A DNA stretch of 64,000 nt from DASQZK01 sp963764345 (GCA_963764345.1 CAVXSF010000008.1:248001-312000); one strand, 5' to 3'; counted from the first letter of the stretch, positions 29,526 through 39,606 are shown. Notes: generated by a model not told the origin, from the letters alone. Numbers and translations are program-made.

Positions 29526-31571
29526 ATGAGAAAATTCATTCTAAGATTTAGAAATCTGACCGGACTGATACTTATCAGTTTATGCGTACAACCCGCTTTT
29601 AGTCAACCTGTTTATCCCGGAAAAAATATCGGTAAGTCTGAAATTAATTTAACGGGAACCAGTTTCACCCTGGAAAATAACAGCCTTAAATCTGCCTGGG
29701 ACATTAAAAATCATCAGCTGCGGCCGGTGACTTTTCAAAATTCCGAAACCGGGGATATCCTTGAGTGGGGTGAAAGTCCGTGGTTTTCAATAGAACTTCA
29801 AAACGGCAAGCGCCTGACTTCCCGTGATTTTGTCCTGACCGGAAAACCGGCGATTTCGGAAATCCAAGGAGACCCCGCATCAGTAAAAAGATCGGATCAT
29901 TTTCAGGGTCAGAAAATTGTTGCAGAACTCCGAAACCCCGCGCTGGATCTGAACCTTCAGCTGGAGATCTCAATAAAGGACAGTTCAAATTATATCCGGC
30001 AAAAATTCACGTTAAGTTCAAACAACCTGCCGGAAGTCAGTCGGATCAGTCTGATCGAAGTGCCTTTAAAGGCAGGTTTCGAACCGGGAGGTAAGGTTGC
30101 AGGCTCACCACTGGTAAATCATGATATTTTCCTGGCTGTTGAAAATCCAAACAGTCTGATTGACACGTCGGGTCAGGCCCTTTCTGTATTCCTGGCCGGT
30201 TACCGTTCCAACACCTCATCAAATCCACTGACCTGTACTTCTGTCTGGGGAGTGACCCCGGGGCATCAACTTCGACGCGGTTTTCTTTATTACCTTGAAA
30301 GGGAAAGAGTGGTTCCTTACCGCCAGATGTTACACTATAATTCATGGTTCGATATTTCATGGCCGGGTGTAGTGATGAATGAAGCGATTTGTGAAGACCG
30401 CATCCGAACCTATGGTGACAGTTTGTTCATCAGGCGGGGTGTGCCCGTGAACGCCTTTCTTTTTGATGATGGTTGGGATGATCACCGGACGTTATGGGAG
30501 GTGAACAAACAGGATTTCCCGCATGGCTTTTCAGACCTTGCCGCGCTTACCAAAAAATATAACTCTGCCCTGGGAATCTGGATGTCACCCTGGGGAGGTT
30601 ACGGGGAAGCCAAGGAACAGCGTCTGGAGTACGGGAAGACCCAAAAACCGCCCTTTGAGATCAATGAGAACGGGTTTTCCCTGTCCGGGCCGGTCTATTA
30701 CAAACGGTTTTTTAATGTAGCCGCTGATTTTGTTAAACATGACCGGGTCATCATGTTCAAGTACGACGGTGTGGGAGCCGGGAATAACAAGAAAGGTGCT
30801 GGTTCTGAATACGCGAGTGATATTAATGCGCTGTTGAAGCTCGTTACGGATCTCAGGACTGTGAAACCGGACCTGTATTTCAGTCTGACCACCGGTACCT
30901 GGGCCTCTCCGTTCTGGTTGTTTTACGGGGATAACATCTGGAGAAACGGCGGTGACACCGGATTAAAAGGGTCAGGCACCAAACGGCAGCAGTGGATCAC
31001 TTACCGTGATGCGGAAACGTACAAAAATATTGTCGGGATGGGTCCCTTATACCCTTTAAATGCCCTGATGATCCATGGTATCTGTATTGCGGATAATGGA
31101 CAACCCGCCACTTTCGACCTGGAGGAAAAAGACATCAATGACGAGATCTGGTCGTTTTTTGCCACAGGGACCAGTCTCCAGGAATTATATATTAATCCCC
31201 ATAAACTGACCCCGGCGGAATGGAATACCCTGGCGGAAGCGATTCGCTGGTCACGGAAAAATAAGAAAACGCTTGTCGATGTTCACTGGGTGGGAGGCGA
31301 TCCCGGGAAGGGCGATGTTTATGGCTGGGCCGCCTGGTCGCCCGAAAATTCCATTATCACCCTGAGGAACCCGACAGCCGGGATAAAAACTTTTCACGTT
31401 GACGTGGTAAAAGATCTGGAATTGCCCGGGACCCGTGCGGACGAATTCAGTTTTTACACCGTTGATCAAAGCTCCGGAAAAATCTCCGGTCTTGCGGGTA
31501 CGGGCCGCGAATTCGAGGTGACCTTACAGCCGTTCGAAGTAAAAATCATGGAAACTTCCGATGTAAAATAA
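29526..31571 (+). CDS. GH36-like alpha-galactosidase-type glycoside hydrolase
   Basis: Secreted glycosidase of 681 residues with a signal peptide ending at ...PAFSQ (about residue 27). The N-terminal beta-sandwich (30-260) is followed by a TIM-barrel with LHYNSWFDIS (about 269), NAFLFDDGWDDH (309-320), IWMSPWGGYG (351-360) and VIMFKYDGVGAG (408-419). Asp414 in the KxDG motif is the likely nucleophile of the clan D retaining enzymes; the acid/base is probably in GDNIWRNGGDTG. This resembles Bacteroidota melibiase-like proteins rather than classical RafA. Sulfatase and glycosidase side by side suggest attack on a sulfated, galactose-type glycan; the true substrate is unknown. Confidence 0.8.
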   Translation: MRKFILRFRNLTGLILISLCVQPAFSQPVYPGKNIGKSEINLTGTSFTLENNSLKSAWDIKNHQLRPVTFQNSETGDILEWGESPWFSIELQNGKRLTSRDFVLTGKPAISEIQGDPASVKRSDHFQGQKIVAELRNPALDLNLQLEISIKDSSNYIRQKFTLSSNNLPEVSRISLIEVPLKAGFEPGGKVAGSPLVNHDIFLAVENPNSLIDTSGQALSVFLAGYRSNTSSNPLTCTSVWGVTPGHQLRRGFLYYLERERVVPYRQMLHYNSWFDISWPGVVMNEAICEDRIRTYGDSLFIRRGVPVNAFLFDDGWDDHRTLWEVNKQDFPHGFSDLAALTKKYNSALGIWMSPWGGYGEAKEQRLEYGKTQKPPFEINENGFSLSGPVYYKRFFNVAADFVKHDRVIMFKYDGVGAGNNKKGAGSEYASDINALLKLVTDLRTVKPDLYFSLTTGTWASPFWLFYGDNIWRNGGDTGLKGSGTKRQQWITYRDAETYKNIVGMGPLYPLNALMIHGICIADNGQPATFDLEEKDINDEIWSFFATGTSLQELYINPHKLTPAEWNTLAEAIRWSRKNKKTLVDVHWVGGDPGKGDVYGWAAWSPENSIITLRNPTAGIKTFHVDVVKDLELPGTRADEFSFYTVDQSSGKISGLAGTGREFEVTLQPFEVKIMETSDVK

Positions 31572-31613
31572 AGGCTTAATCATAGAAAGAGAATATACCC
31601 TTAGATGAAATGT

Positions 31614-31701
31614 CACGGCTGTTCCAAAGCCGTGAGGAGCCTGTTCAGAGAAGTGTCATTTGTCGTAGGGACGTGCCACGTGGCACGTCCCTACGACAAA
31701 T
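31614..31701. repeat. Hairpin and 44-bp perfect palindrome after the glycosidase gene
   Basis: A hairpin CACGGCT/AGCCGTG (31614-31634) is followed by a perfect 44-bp palindrome at 31658-31701, centred in GTGCCACGTGGCAC with arms that include GTAGGGACGTGCC. The second is a REP-like sequence; it may also end transcription, but no T run follows. Confidence 0.85.
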
Positions 31702-31787
31702 GTAAAAACTCCTAACTCTCTAACCTCCTAACTTATACTAAAATCTGTGTAATCTGTAGAATCTGTGGTGAAACGTTCTCCATTATC

Positions 31788-32431
31788 CCATAACTCTTCT
31801 CAGCCCGCGCTACCCCCGACCCCTATAGGGGAGACCCGGTGCACCTGTTGCTTCGATTCACATCCTCATTTTATATTTTCAAAACCTCATAACTCTCTTT
31901 AGAAAACCGTCTCCTTTATCCCATAACTCTTCTCAGCCCGCGCTACCCCCGACCCCTATAGGGGAGACCCGGTGCACCTGTTGCTTCGATTCACATCCTC
32001 ATTTTATATTTTCAAAACCTCATAACTCTCTTTAGAAAACCGTCTCCTTTATCCCATAACTCTTCTCAGCCCGCGCTACCCCCGACCCCTATAGGGGAGA
32101 CCCGGTGCACCTGTTGCTTCGATTCACATCCTCATTTTATATTTTCAAAACCTCATAACTCTCTTTAGAAAACCGTCTCCTTTATCCCATAACTCTTCTC
32201 AGCCCGCGCTACCCCCGACCCCTATAGGGGAGACCCGGTGCACCTGTTGCTTCGATTCACATCCTCATTTTATATTTTCAAAACCTCATAACTCTCTTTA
32301 GAAAACCGTCTCCTTTATCCCATAACTCTTCTCAGCCCGCGCTACCCCCGACCCCTAAAGGGGAGACCCGGTGCACCTGTTGCTTCGATTCACATCCTCA
32401 TTTTATATTTTCAAAACCTCATAACTCTCTA
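31788..32431. repeat. Tandem array: five copies of a 133-bp unit
   Basis: The anchor CAGCCCGCGCTACCCCCGAC starts at 31801, 31934, 32067, 32200 and 32333: exact 133-bp spacing. Copies 2-4 are identical as far as I can read; copy 5 has one change (CCCCTAAAGGGG for CCCCTATAGGGG). Each unit contains the hairpin CCCCTATAGGGG and a GGTGCACC palindrome. The near-identity implies recent amplification. No coding frame runs through the units. Confidence 0.95.
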
Positions 32432-32870
32432 ATTTCTAACTCCCTTAATCCCTTAATCCCTTAATCCCTTAATCCCTACCCTCTAATCTCTAACTCCCTA
32501 ACTCCCTAACTCCCTAACTCCTAACTCACACATACAACGACGGAATTAGATTTCCCAGCAGTTACCGGAGATGGCACCATCCTCTAAAGTGCAACAAATT
32601 TAGATTATATTTATTTTTCCTGTAACACCCTTCGGCAAAAAACCTTGAAAACCCGGGCCTGCCGGGTCATCTCACTGTTACACCTCCTCCATGCAGCAGC
32701 AACTTAATTATTACCCTGATTGTTTATTCAGTGACCGGGCTTACAGGATCAAGACGGTTCACTCCACGGTTATTTGAATTTATCAAATAATGGTATACAT
32801 TTAACCAGCCCCGGGACAATTATCGGGAAGAAAGTTTTCGGATACATTTCTTAATTTAAACATCAACGGT
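32432..32870. repeat. T/C-rich microsatellite and gene-free sequence
   Basis: CTTAATCC and CTAACTCC repeats occupy 32432-32525. The remaining 345 bases up to the lipoprotein start show no gene; the last 40 bases contain a TACATTTC box that loosely resembles a -7 element for the gene at 32871. Confidence 0.6.
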
Positions 32871-33287
32871 ATGAAACGCATTCTTTTTTTGCTTGCCATC
32901 CTGGGACTATGCATTGCTTATGCCTGCAAGAAGGATACCGGGTCCGTGTCGGAGCGGTTCAGACTTCTCACAGATCCGGTATGGATCTCCGACAGCCTGC
33001 TGGCCAACGGTGTGGAATCCGGCGGTGAGGGTGGGATGCTTGAGAAATTTGCCGGGGAGACCAAATTCAACAAGGATGGGACCGGGCAGATGGGCCTGTA
33101 CGATGGTACCTGGAAATTCGCATACCAGGAGACGGAGATCACCATTTCCTCCGACTCACTGCTTTTCCCGGTTACTGCCCAGATCGTTGAGCTCACCAAG
33201 ACATCCTTCAAGATCACGACCGGTTTTCCCAATCTGGCCAATCCCAGTGAACCCATACTGATCCGTATGACCTTCAAGGCAAAGTGA
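32871..33287 (+). CDS. Small lipoprotein, lipocalin-like
   Basis: Lipoprotein of 138 residues: signal peptide ending in AYACKK (Cys19). The mature part has the short-strand pattern of bacterial lipocalin-like proteins: W-x-S-DSLL, a KFNKDGTG turn, DGTWKFAYQETEITIS. The stop codon overlaps the start of the next gene by one base (TGATG), so it is translationally coupled to the TonB receptor and probably helps bind or sense the same ligand. Family assignment is weak; lipoprotein status is firm. Confidence 0.75.
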   Translation: MKRILFLLAILGLCIAYACKKDTGSVSERFRLLTDPVWISDSLLANGVESGGEGGMLEKFAGETKFNKDGTGQMGLYDGTWKFAYQETEITISSDSLLFPVTAQIVELTKTSFKITTGFPNLANPSEPILIRMTFKAK

Positions 33288-35539
33288 TGCGCATCCTTTT
33301 ATTCAGCGTATTTGTCCTTTTCAACCTCCCCCTCACCTTCGGGGCTGACAGTACCGGAATTGTCCGTGGCAGGGTGTTCGACCGCGTAAGCCACGAGCCG
33401 CTTGTTGCTGTCAACGTGATCTATGGCCGTAACATGGGGGTCATCACAGGACAGGACGGGGAATTCAGTTTTCGTACCCGTGCCGGGAATTATAATGTGA
33501 TTTTTAAATATGTCGGGTACCGGACCTATGCCGTATCATTGCACCTGGCAGGGGGAGATACCCTGTTCGTGGAAGCAGCCATGGAACAGGAGATCAGGCA
33601 GATCGACCAGATCGTGGTAAGTGCGAACAAGACAGAACAGAAAGTATCTGACCTTACCGTGTCGATGAGCGTGATCCACCCGGAGATGATCGGGCAGGAC
33701 CATATTACGGATGCGGAGGAGCTGGCGAACAAATCGCCTGGTGTCGAGGTGCTCGACGGACAGGCTTCCATACGTGGTGGCAGCGGTTTCAGCTATGGTG
33801 CCGGAAGCAGGGTACTGGTATTGATCGACGGGCTGCCAATGCTTTCCGCCGATGCCGGAAATATCAAGTGGAGCTACCTTCCGCTGGAGAACCTCGCCCA
33901 GGTGGAGATCATTAAGGGAGCCTCATCCGTGCTTTATGGCTCATCGGCTCTCAACGGGGTGATCAACTTCCGTACTGCGATACCGGACAACATACCGGTC
34001 ACCCGACTGTACGCCGAAGGCGGGATCTACGACCGTCCCCGGCAGAAAAACTGGGTATGGTGGGATACACCCAGGGTGTTCTCATCGGCCTCGTTCTCTC
34101 ATATGGTGAAAAAAGGGAATACAGGCATAAGTATAGGATCGGGTATTTTTTATGATAATGGCTACCGTTCACTGAATGATGAGAAGCTTGCGCGTCTCAA
34201 CGCGGGGATCCGGCATCAAAGCAGCAGGATCGATGGACTTACTTACGGAGTAAACCTGAACAGCGGGGCGAGCCGGTTCCGGGATTTCATCCTCTGGCAG
34301 AATGCCTCTACCGGAGCGCTGATGCAGGATACCTCAACGGCCCAGCTGGCTGTCGGTACTTTCCTTACCGTGGATCCGTTCATTTCGTTTAAACAGAGTG
34401 AGCGCCTTAAACATGATCTGAAATCCCGGATTCAGTATACCTCGAATTCCTATCCGGATGGAGGAAATAACAACAGCAGCGCTCTCTCATCCTATACTGA
34501 ATACCAGATGTGGTACAGGCTGCTCCGGTTTGCGAGCCTGAATACAGGGCTTGTCGGCGACTATAGACTTATTCATTCTGAATTCTACGGGGATCATAAC
34601 GGGCTCAATGTGGCCGGTTACGCCCAGGTAGACCTGGACGTTGTGAAGAAGCTGAAAATGAGCGGTGGTGTCAGACTGGAACAGAACTACCTCGACAACA
34701 AGGCTGATCAGCTGGTACCTATATTCAGGGCAGGACTCAACTACCACCCGGGAGGGTATACCTTTATCAGGGCATCTTTCGGACAGGGCTACCGGTATCC
34801 ATCTATCGCGGAGAAATATGCAGCCACCACCCTGGGATCAATACAGATCTATCCCAACCCGGAAATCCAGTCGGAGAAAGGATGGAACTCCGAGGTGGGC
34901 ATTAAGCAGGGTGTACAGGCGGGAAACAGCACCGGGCAGCTCGACCTGGCATTTTTCTACCAGAGGAATACCGACATGATCGAGTACCTTTTCGGACTTT
35001 ACCCTGATCCGGTGACCGGCATTTTCGGTCTTGGTTTTAAATCGGCTAACGTGGAGCAATCGCGTATTTACGGTTGCGAGCTGGATTATATGCTGAAAAG
35101 GACTTCCGGGGAGCTGACCACAACCCTGAGCGGTGGATATATCTATACGTACCCCGTGGAATACAATCCTGTCACACACAGGAATAAAGACGTGTTCCTT
35201 AAATACCGGAGGAAGCATTCGGCAAAGCTTAATATTGAGAATCGCTACAGGAAGATGGTTCTCGGGGCAGGTATGTATATCCGTTCACCCATCCTGAACA
35301 TTGATAAGGTTTTCCTGGATGAGACCACGCGGGAAAGTTTCCTCCCGGGCTTCTATGAATACTGGACAAACGATAACAAGACCTATTTCCTCATGGATGT
35401 GAACCTGGGTTATGACCTGACAGATCATTTCAACCTGTCGCTGGTAATAAAAAACCTGACCAACACGGAATATATGGGTCGGCCCGGAGATATCAGGCCA
35501 CAGCGCAGCTTCGGGATCAGGATATCAGGGAAATTTTAA
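33287..35539 (+). CDS. TonB-dependent outer-membrane receptor
   Basis: Energy-coupled outer-membrane importer of 750 residues. Signal peptide to about residue 20 (LTFGADS), a carboxypeptidase-regulatory-like domain (22-105; GVITGQDGEFSFR, YVGYRTY), a plug domain (about 105-230; VSANKTEQKVSDL, GSSALNGVINFR) and a 22-strand barrel ending in aromatic Phe (RISGKF). It resembles the vitamin B12/siderophore/metal class rather than SusC (no SusC-specific length or SusD partner). An upstream GTG at 33284 is possible, but the ATG at 33287 overlaps the stop of the lipoprotein gene. Substrate unknown; the lipoprotein is the best clue. Confidence 0.92.
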   Translation: MRILLFSVFVLFNLPLTFGADSTGIVRGRVFDRVSHEPLVAVNVIYGRNMGVITGQDGEFSFRTRAGNYNVIFKYVGYRTYAVSLHLAGGDTLFVEAAMEQEIRQIDQIVVSANKTEQKVSDLTVSMSVIHPEMIGQDHITDAEELANKSPGVEVLDGQASIRGGSGFSYGAGSRVLVLIDGLPMLSADAGNIKWSYLPLENLAQVEIIKGASSVLYGSSALNGVINFRTAIPDNIPVTRLYAEGGIYDRPRQKNWVWWDTPRVFSSASFSHMVKKGNTGISIGSGIFYDNGYRSLNDEKLARLNAGIRHQSSRIDGLTYGVNLNSGASRFRDFILWQNASTGALMQDTSTAQLAVGTFLTVDPFISFKQSERLKHDLKSRIQYTSNSYPDGGNNNSSALSSYTEYQMWYRLLRFASLNTGLVGDYRLIHSEFYGDHNGLNVAGYAQVDLDVVKKLKMSGGVRLEQNYLDNKADQLVPIFRAGLNYHPGGYTFIRASFGQGYRYPSIAEKYAATTLGSIQIYPNPEIQSEKGWNSEVGIKQGVQAGNSTGQLDLAFFYQRNTDMIEYLFGLYPDPVTGIFGLGFKSANVEQSRIYGCELDYMLKRTSGELTTTLSGGYIYTYPVEYNPVTHRNKDVFLKYRRKHSAKLNIENRYRKMVLGAGMYIRSPILNIDKVFLDETTRESFLPGFYEYWTNDNKTYFLMDVNLGYDLTDHFNLSLVIKNLTNTEYMGRPGDIRPQRSFGIRISGKF

Positions 35540-36209
35540 TTGAGGGATTTTGCCCGCTTGGCTCGTTGATCCGCTACCGGGATGCCGTTGTCTTGGTTCA
35601 GAGTTTCAGGCTTTCCTTTGGTAAACGTAGATGACACACATAAGTAACCATTCCCCCGTAGCTTTCACCTTTCGCCTTTCACCTTTCACCTATTTCAGGA
35701 CAAGTCACCGCATAGCCTCATAACTCCATAACTTTTCCAAAGAGTTATGAGGTTATGAGGTTATGAGGTTATGAGGTTTTGAAGATGTTAATTCGGGGGC
35801 ACTCTTTCTAACTTTCTAACTTTCTAACCCCATAACTCCAGTTGCACACCCTACGGGGCGCCGGGGAACCCTAACTGTCAAATATTCTATCGCTCTCTGA
35901 CCCCGATGGGGTCTCCATAACTCCATAACTCCATAACTTTTCCAAAGAGTTATGAGGTTATGAGGTTATGAAGATGTTAATTCGGGGGCACTCTTTCTAA
36001 CTTTCTAACTTCCTAACCCCATAACTCCAGTTGCACACCCTACGGGGCGCCGGGGAACCCTAACTGTCAAATATTCTATCGCTCTCTGACCCCGATGGGG
36101 TCTCCATAACTCCATAACTCCATAACTTTTCCAAAGAGTTATGAGGTTATGAGGTTATGAAGATGTTAATTCGGGGGCACTCTTTCTAACTTTCTAACTT
36201 TCTAACTTT
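35540..36209. repeat. Repeat cluster between convergent genes
   Basis: Three copies of a roughly 185-bp block share GTTAATTCGGGGGCACTC (35787, 35976, 36162). In the first two complete copies this is followed by TTGCACACCCTACGGGG and TATCGCTCTCTGACCCCGAT, separated by CATAACTC and TTCTAACT microsatellites and CAAAGAGTTATGAGG. The same block, more diverged, is inside the element at 20694-21252. The repeat runs into the 3' end of the transporter gene. No gene. Confidence 0.9.
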
Positions 36210-37665
36210 CTAACTTCCTAACTCCATAACTCCATAACTCCATAACTTCATAACTCCATCACTTTCTTTCCCACTAACCAGCAATTCCTCAATTTCTTCC
36301 AGCGATTTTCCCTTTGTTTCCGGTAATTTGTAGATCAGGACCAGGAGGCCGATAATACATATCAACGCGTACAGCCAGAAATTCATTGCCCACCCCAGGT
36401 TTTCCTTTATTGAGGGGAATGTGAAAGTAAGGCTGAAATTACCGATCCATAATGAAATTGCAGCCAGGGACATGGCCGCCCCGCGGATCCGGTTCGGAAA
36501 GATCTCTGAGAGAATAACCCAGACAATGGGAGCAAGGGTCAGGGAATAGATGGCGACACTTGCAAGTGTAAGCACTACAATGGGAATGCCCAGTTTTTCG
36601 ATATGGAAGAAGTACCCTTCAATGATGTATATCACGGCCAGCCCTCCTGTCCCCAGCAACATCAAGGGTTTACGCCCGCTCTTTTCCACAATAAGAACGG
36701 TGATAATGACCGACACGACCATTACGGAACCGATAATGACGATCTGCCCCATCATCTGGAGGATATCAAACCCTGCCGCCCTGAAGATGTCCGCAGCATA
36801 GTAAAAAATAACATTCATCCCGCACCATTGCTGGAGGACCGCAATGAATATACCGAGCAACAATATTTTGAGCAGGCCGGGTTCCAGCAGATCCCTGAAG
36901 TTTACCCTGTCCACTTCATCCCTGGAAATCGTTTTCTGAATGAACGATACTTCCCTTTCCGCATATTCAGCACCGCCTATTCGTGATAAAATTTTCCGGG
37001 CTTTTTTTACCTGACCTTTTTTTACCAGCCAGCGTACACTTTCCGGCATAATGATCATCAGGATGAAGAAGATCATTGCCGGGATGAATTCCAGTCCGAA
37101 CATCCATCTCCATCCCATCTGCCCGTTCCAGCTCTGTTTTATCATGGCGTCCGTTGCATTAACCGGCATGGCAGTATCGATCAGCGATATTCTCCAGTTT
37201 GCTGTCTGTGCGACAAGGATCCCGATCATGATCATCAGCTGGTTGACCGAAACTAATTTTCCCCTCATATTTGCCGGTGACATTTCAGCAATATACATGG
37301 GGGAGAGATTCAGCGCTATCCCGATCCCGAATCCTCCTATAATCCGGAAAATATTGTACGCCTCAAAGGTCCCGGCCTGCGCAGTACCGATTGCCGACAC
37401 TGCAAACAGGAATCCTGAAAGGATGAGCAATCGTCGTCTCCCGAATTTATCACTCAAGCAGGAAACACAGGAGCGCCCCGAAAATGCACCCGATCAGTGC
37501 TGAACTTGTTCCCCATCCTTTGAGTGCAGGGGTGGTAATGCCAAAATAGGGTTCGTAGAAATTCTTAGCTCCCCCGACCACGACCCAGTCATAACCAAAA
37601 AGAAAACCGCCCATGGCGGCCACAAAGGTCATCAGCCAGATAAATCGGATGTTTAATTGCGGCAT
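36210..37665 (-). pseudogene. Sugar-porter MFS transporter, one frameshift
   Basis: Inner-membrane sugar:proton symporter of the XylE/AraE/inositol transporter type. The first frame (from 37665) gives TM1 and TM2 up to SALIGCIFGALL; the second (to 36210) gives DKFGRRRLL, the GWRWMFG, PESVRWLVKKG, the central loop and PETKGKSLEEIEE motifs. They join if one base is removed from the A run at 37463-37465. Together about 485 residues. The last 17 or so residues (DGVMKLWSYGVMEL...) are encoded by the CATAACTC repeat, so the natural stop was probably lost or displaced. Operon: 22 bases after the sugar isomerase-like gene. Confidence 0.85.
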
Positions 37666-37687
37666 ATTTTTCCGGATAAAAGATCGT

Positions 37688-38902
37688 TTATAAAGTCAGT
37701 TCGGGGTTACCGGGACCAAAATGTTTGAGCATAACGATCGGGTCACTGCCGGAAGGGTTCGTTATCTTAATCCCATCCCTGGCTGCCTGCTCGCTCACAA
37801 AATATTCATCGAAGGTCAGTTGGCCGTAGCGTATCAATGCCGGGGTTTCAATATCCAGGTCATTCATTTTGCCATGCCCCTGCATCATAATCAGACCATA
37901 AGCACCTGCATCTTTTATAACAACGGATGCTCCGGGAAATACGGTCAATTCCTTCGCGCTGAAGGCATCCGAGCGGTAACAGATCCAGTTTTCCATGTAA
38001 CCCTGTTCCTTCGTTACCTCCAGGGGTTTGACCGGTACCGGATTCATGAACCGGTTCATTTTAAAATCGGGATCTACGTTCAAATCCCAGTCGATAATCT
38101 CCATCAGGTAATCAAAGTCTCCCAGCCGGTCACCAGGGGTATCCTTCCACAGGAGTTCTTCAGGAACAACGGCATCATTGACAAGAGACTGGTACATGGC
38201 ATAAACATCGGAAGCTTTTTGAGGTTCATAGGTACACAGACTTCCCGGAGCATGGAGCACTCCCGGGGGAACATCCCATCCGGTACCGGTTTCCAGTCTG
38301 TAGGCCTGCGAAATAGCGGTGATTTTATTATCCCCCCTGGTGAAATCTTTCAGGCACTTCAGTACTTCTTCCCTGGTAGTCCCGGGAATTAACCCGAAAA
38401 ATGTATAGGGAAAGTCACCGGGGTGATTGTTAACCTGTGGAGGGAAGTAGTAGGCTTCGGGTTTTCCCTTCTGGTTGACCAGCCCGGCATGTTGATCGCG
38501 GTGGTGGATATGATGAGGCAATGCACCCTTATTATCGAAAAACTTGGAGTACATAGGCCAGCTCCCATAGGAATCCCAGAGCCGTTCCCCGATCAGTGAT
38601 CCTTTTAGCCGGGCAACGGCATCCCTTAAAAGAGCGCGGGAGGTTCCCGAACGATCCTGGAAGACAATTTCACTTAATCCTTCGTTTTCCCCTGTCAGTG
38701 GGCCATTGTCAGCCGGTGTAGTCGAGGAAAACCACCGTTCGTCGATACCGCCCCTTTTCCCTCCCAGACAGTAATAGTCATCGGGATGTAGTTTGATCCT
38801 CCTCCCGGGGATACAGAATGAACGGGGAACCCAGTTGGGTGCCAGCCTCAGGATTCCTTTGCCCTGTTCAAAGGCAAGTTCGATGATGTTTTCCGCATTC
38901 AT
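37688..38902 (-). CDS. Phosphomannose isomerase-like cupin enzyme
   Basis: Protein of 404 residues related to class I mannose-6-phosphate isomerases and cupins. Metal-binding features are LPHHIHHRDQH (about residue 132) and the later PPGVLHAPGS (about 235), with a C-terminal beta-domain (ELTVFPGASVVIKDAGAYGLIMMQGHGKM). Classical PMI length is similar, but the sequence is divergent, so the substrate may be another sugar. The ATG at 38902 (MNAENIIELAFEQGKG) fits the family start; the frame extends 45 codons upstream with unlikely residues. It is immediately upstream of, and presumably co-transcribed with, the sugar transporter, implying a sugar-uptake and isomerisation pair. Confidence 0.72.
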   Translation of the reverse strand: MNAENIIELAFEQGKGILRLAPNWVPRSFCIPGRRIKLHPDDYYCLGGKRGGIDERWFSSTTPADNGPLTGENEGLSEIVFQDRSGTSRALLRDAVARLKGSLIGERLWDSYGSWPMYSKFFDNKGALPHHIHHRDQHAGLVNQKGKPEAYYFPPQVNNHPGDFPYTFFGLIPGTTREEVLKCLKDFTRGDNKITAISQAYRLETGTGWDVPPGVLHAPGSLCTYEPQKASDVYAMYQSLVNDAVVPEELLWKDTPGDRLGDFDYLMEIIDWDLNVDPDFKMNRFMNPVPVKPLEVTKEQGYMENWICYRSDAFSAKELTVFPGASVVIKDAGAYGLIMMQGHGKMNDLDIETPALIRYGQLTFDEYFVSEQAARDGIKITNPSGSDPIVMLKHFGPGNPELTL

Positions 38903-39094
38903 TGTGTAATATTTCGGGTAAGGTATGAAATTTTCAGGAAAAGTGGCAGGCTGGTTTCCTGCTTTTCTTTTGTCTGCAGGATTCTCCTTTAAATGCGATC
39001 CTGCGTGAAGAGCATTCCGGATGATAGAAGACAGCATCGACGTAAGTCTTCGGCTAACTGCACCCCCACCAAATAAACCGATAAGTTGATTTTT

Positions 39095-39325
39095 TTATTC
39101 CGATACTAGGCGATTCCCTGGAAGCAGATCTTCCAGTTTCGGAACCGAGTAATCAGGGATAATAGTAAGAACCTTTTTTAGCCAGGCAAAGGGCTCCACA
39201 TTGTTGATCTTGCATGTTCCCAGAAAAGAGTAGATCATGGCGGCTTGTTGAGCAGCTTTCCCGAAAGATCGGGACAAGCTATGACTCCCTGCGAACATAT
39301 AATTTTTTCTTCCCAGATTATGTAA
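39095..39325 (-). pseudogene. IS66-family transposase, C-terminal fragment (minus)
   Basis: Encodes the end of an IS66 TnpC: LGRKNYMFAGSH, AAQQAAMIYSFLGTCKINNVEPFAWLKKVL, then IPDYSVPKLEDLLP to the stop. A 21-base palindromic insertion (39260-39280) adds seven residues (SLSRSFG) after GSH. Upstream of 39325 the frame runs into the antisense of the next fragment, joined by the palindrome GTAAAGCTTTAC (39322-39333), so the gene is cut off there. Confidence 0.85.
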
Positions 39326-39329
39326 AGCT

Positions 39330-39563
39330 TTACCTAATGTCGGAAGAAAAAATTTTCTCTTTGCCGGATCACACAGCCTGTCCCGATCCATCGGGGATGC
39401 CGCTGGTAATATAGCAATGTTCTACAGCTTTTTTGGAACCTGCCTAAAGCACGACATACCCCCTCAGAAGTGGCTGAAATACGTCATGGAAAACATCCAC
39501 ACCACACCCGCCGGCAATTTCAAAGAATTTTTGCCGCAATTTATAGACAAAAGCTTAATTTAG
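39330..39563 (+). pseudogene. IS66-family transposase, C-terminal fragment (plus)
   Basis: A second, different IS66 TnpC end, in opposite orientation: GRKNFLFAGSH, then AAGNIAMFYSFFGTCLKHD, PPQKWLKYVMENIHTTP, and FKEFLPQFIDKSLI to the stop at 39561-39563. It also carries a 21-base insertion (39375-39395; SLSRSIG) at the same place after GSH as its partner. The two ends form an imperfect inverted repeat of about 90 bases, so they likely arose by an IS66-mediated inversion or by pairing of two IS copies. Confidence 0.82.
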
Positions 39564-39606
39564 AAACACGTATTTGCTGGGGCGGATACTAATAGAGTAA
39601 TAAGTT

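Noticed and set aside
31788..32431. Possible CRISPR array
   Set aside because: The whole 133-bp unit is conserved; there are no short repeats alternating with unique spacers, and no cas genes.
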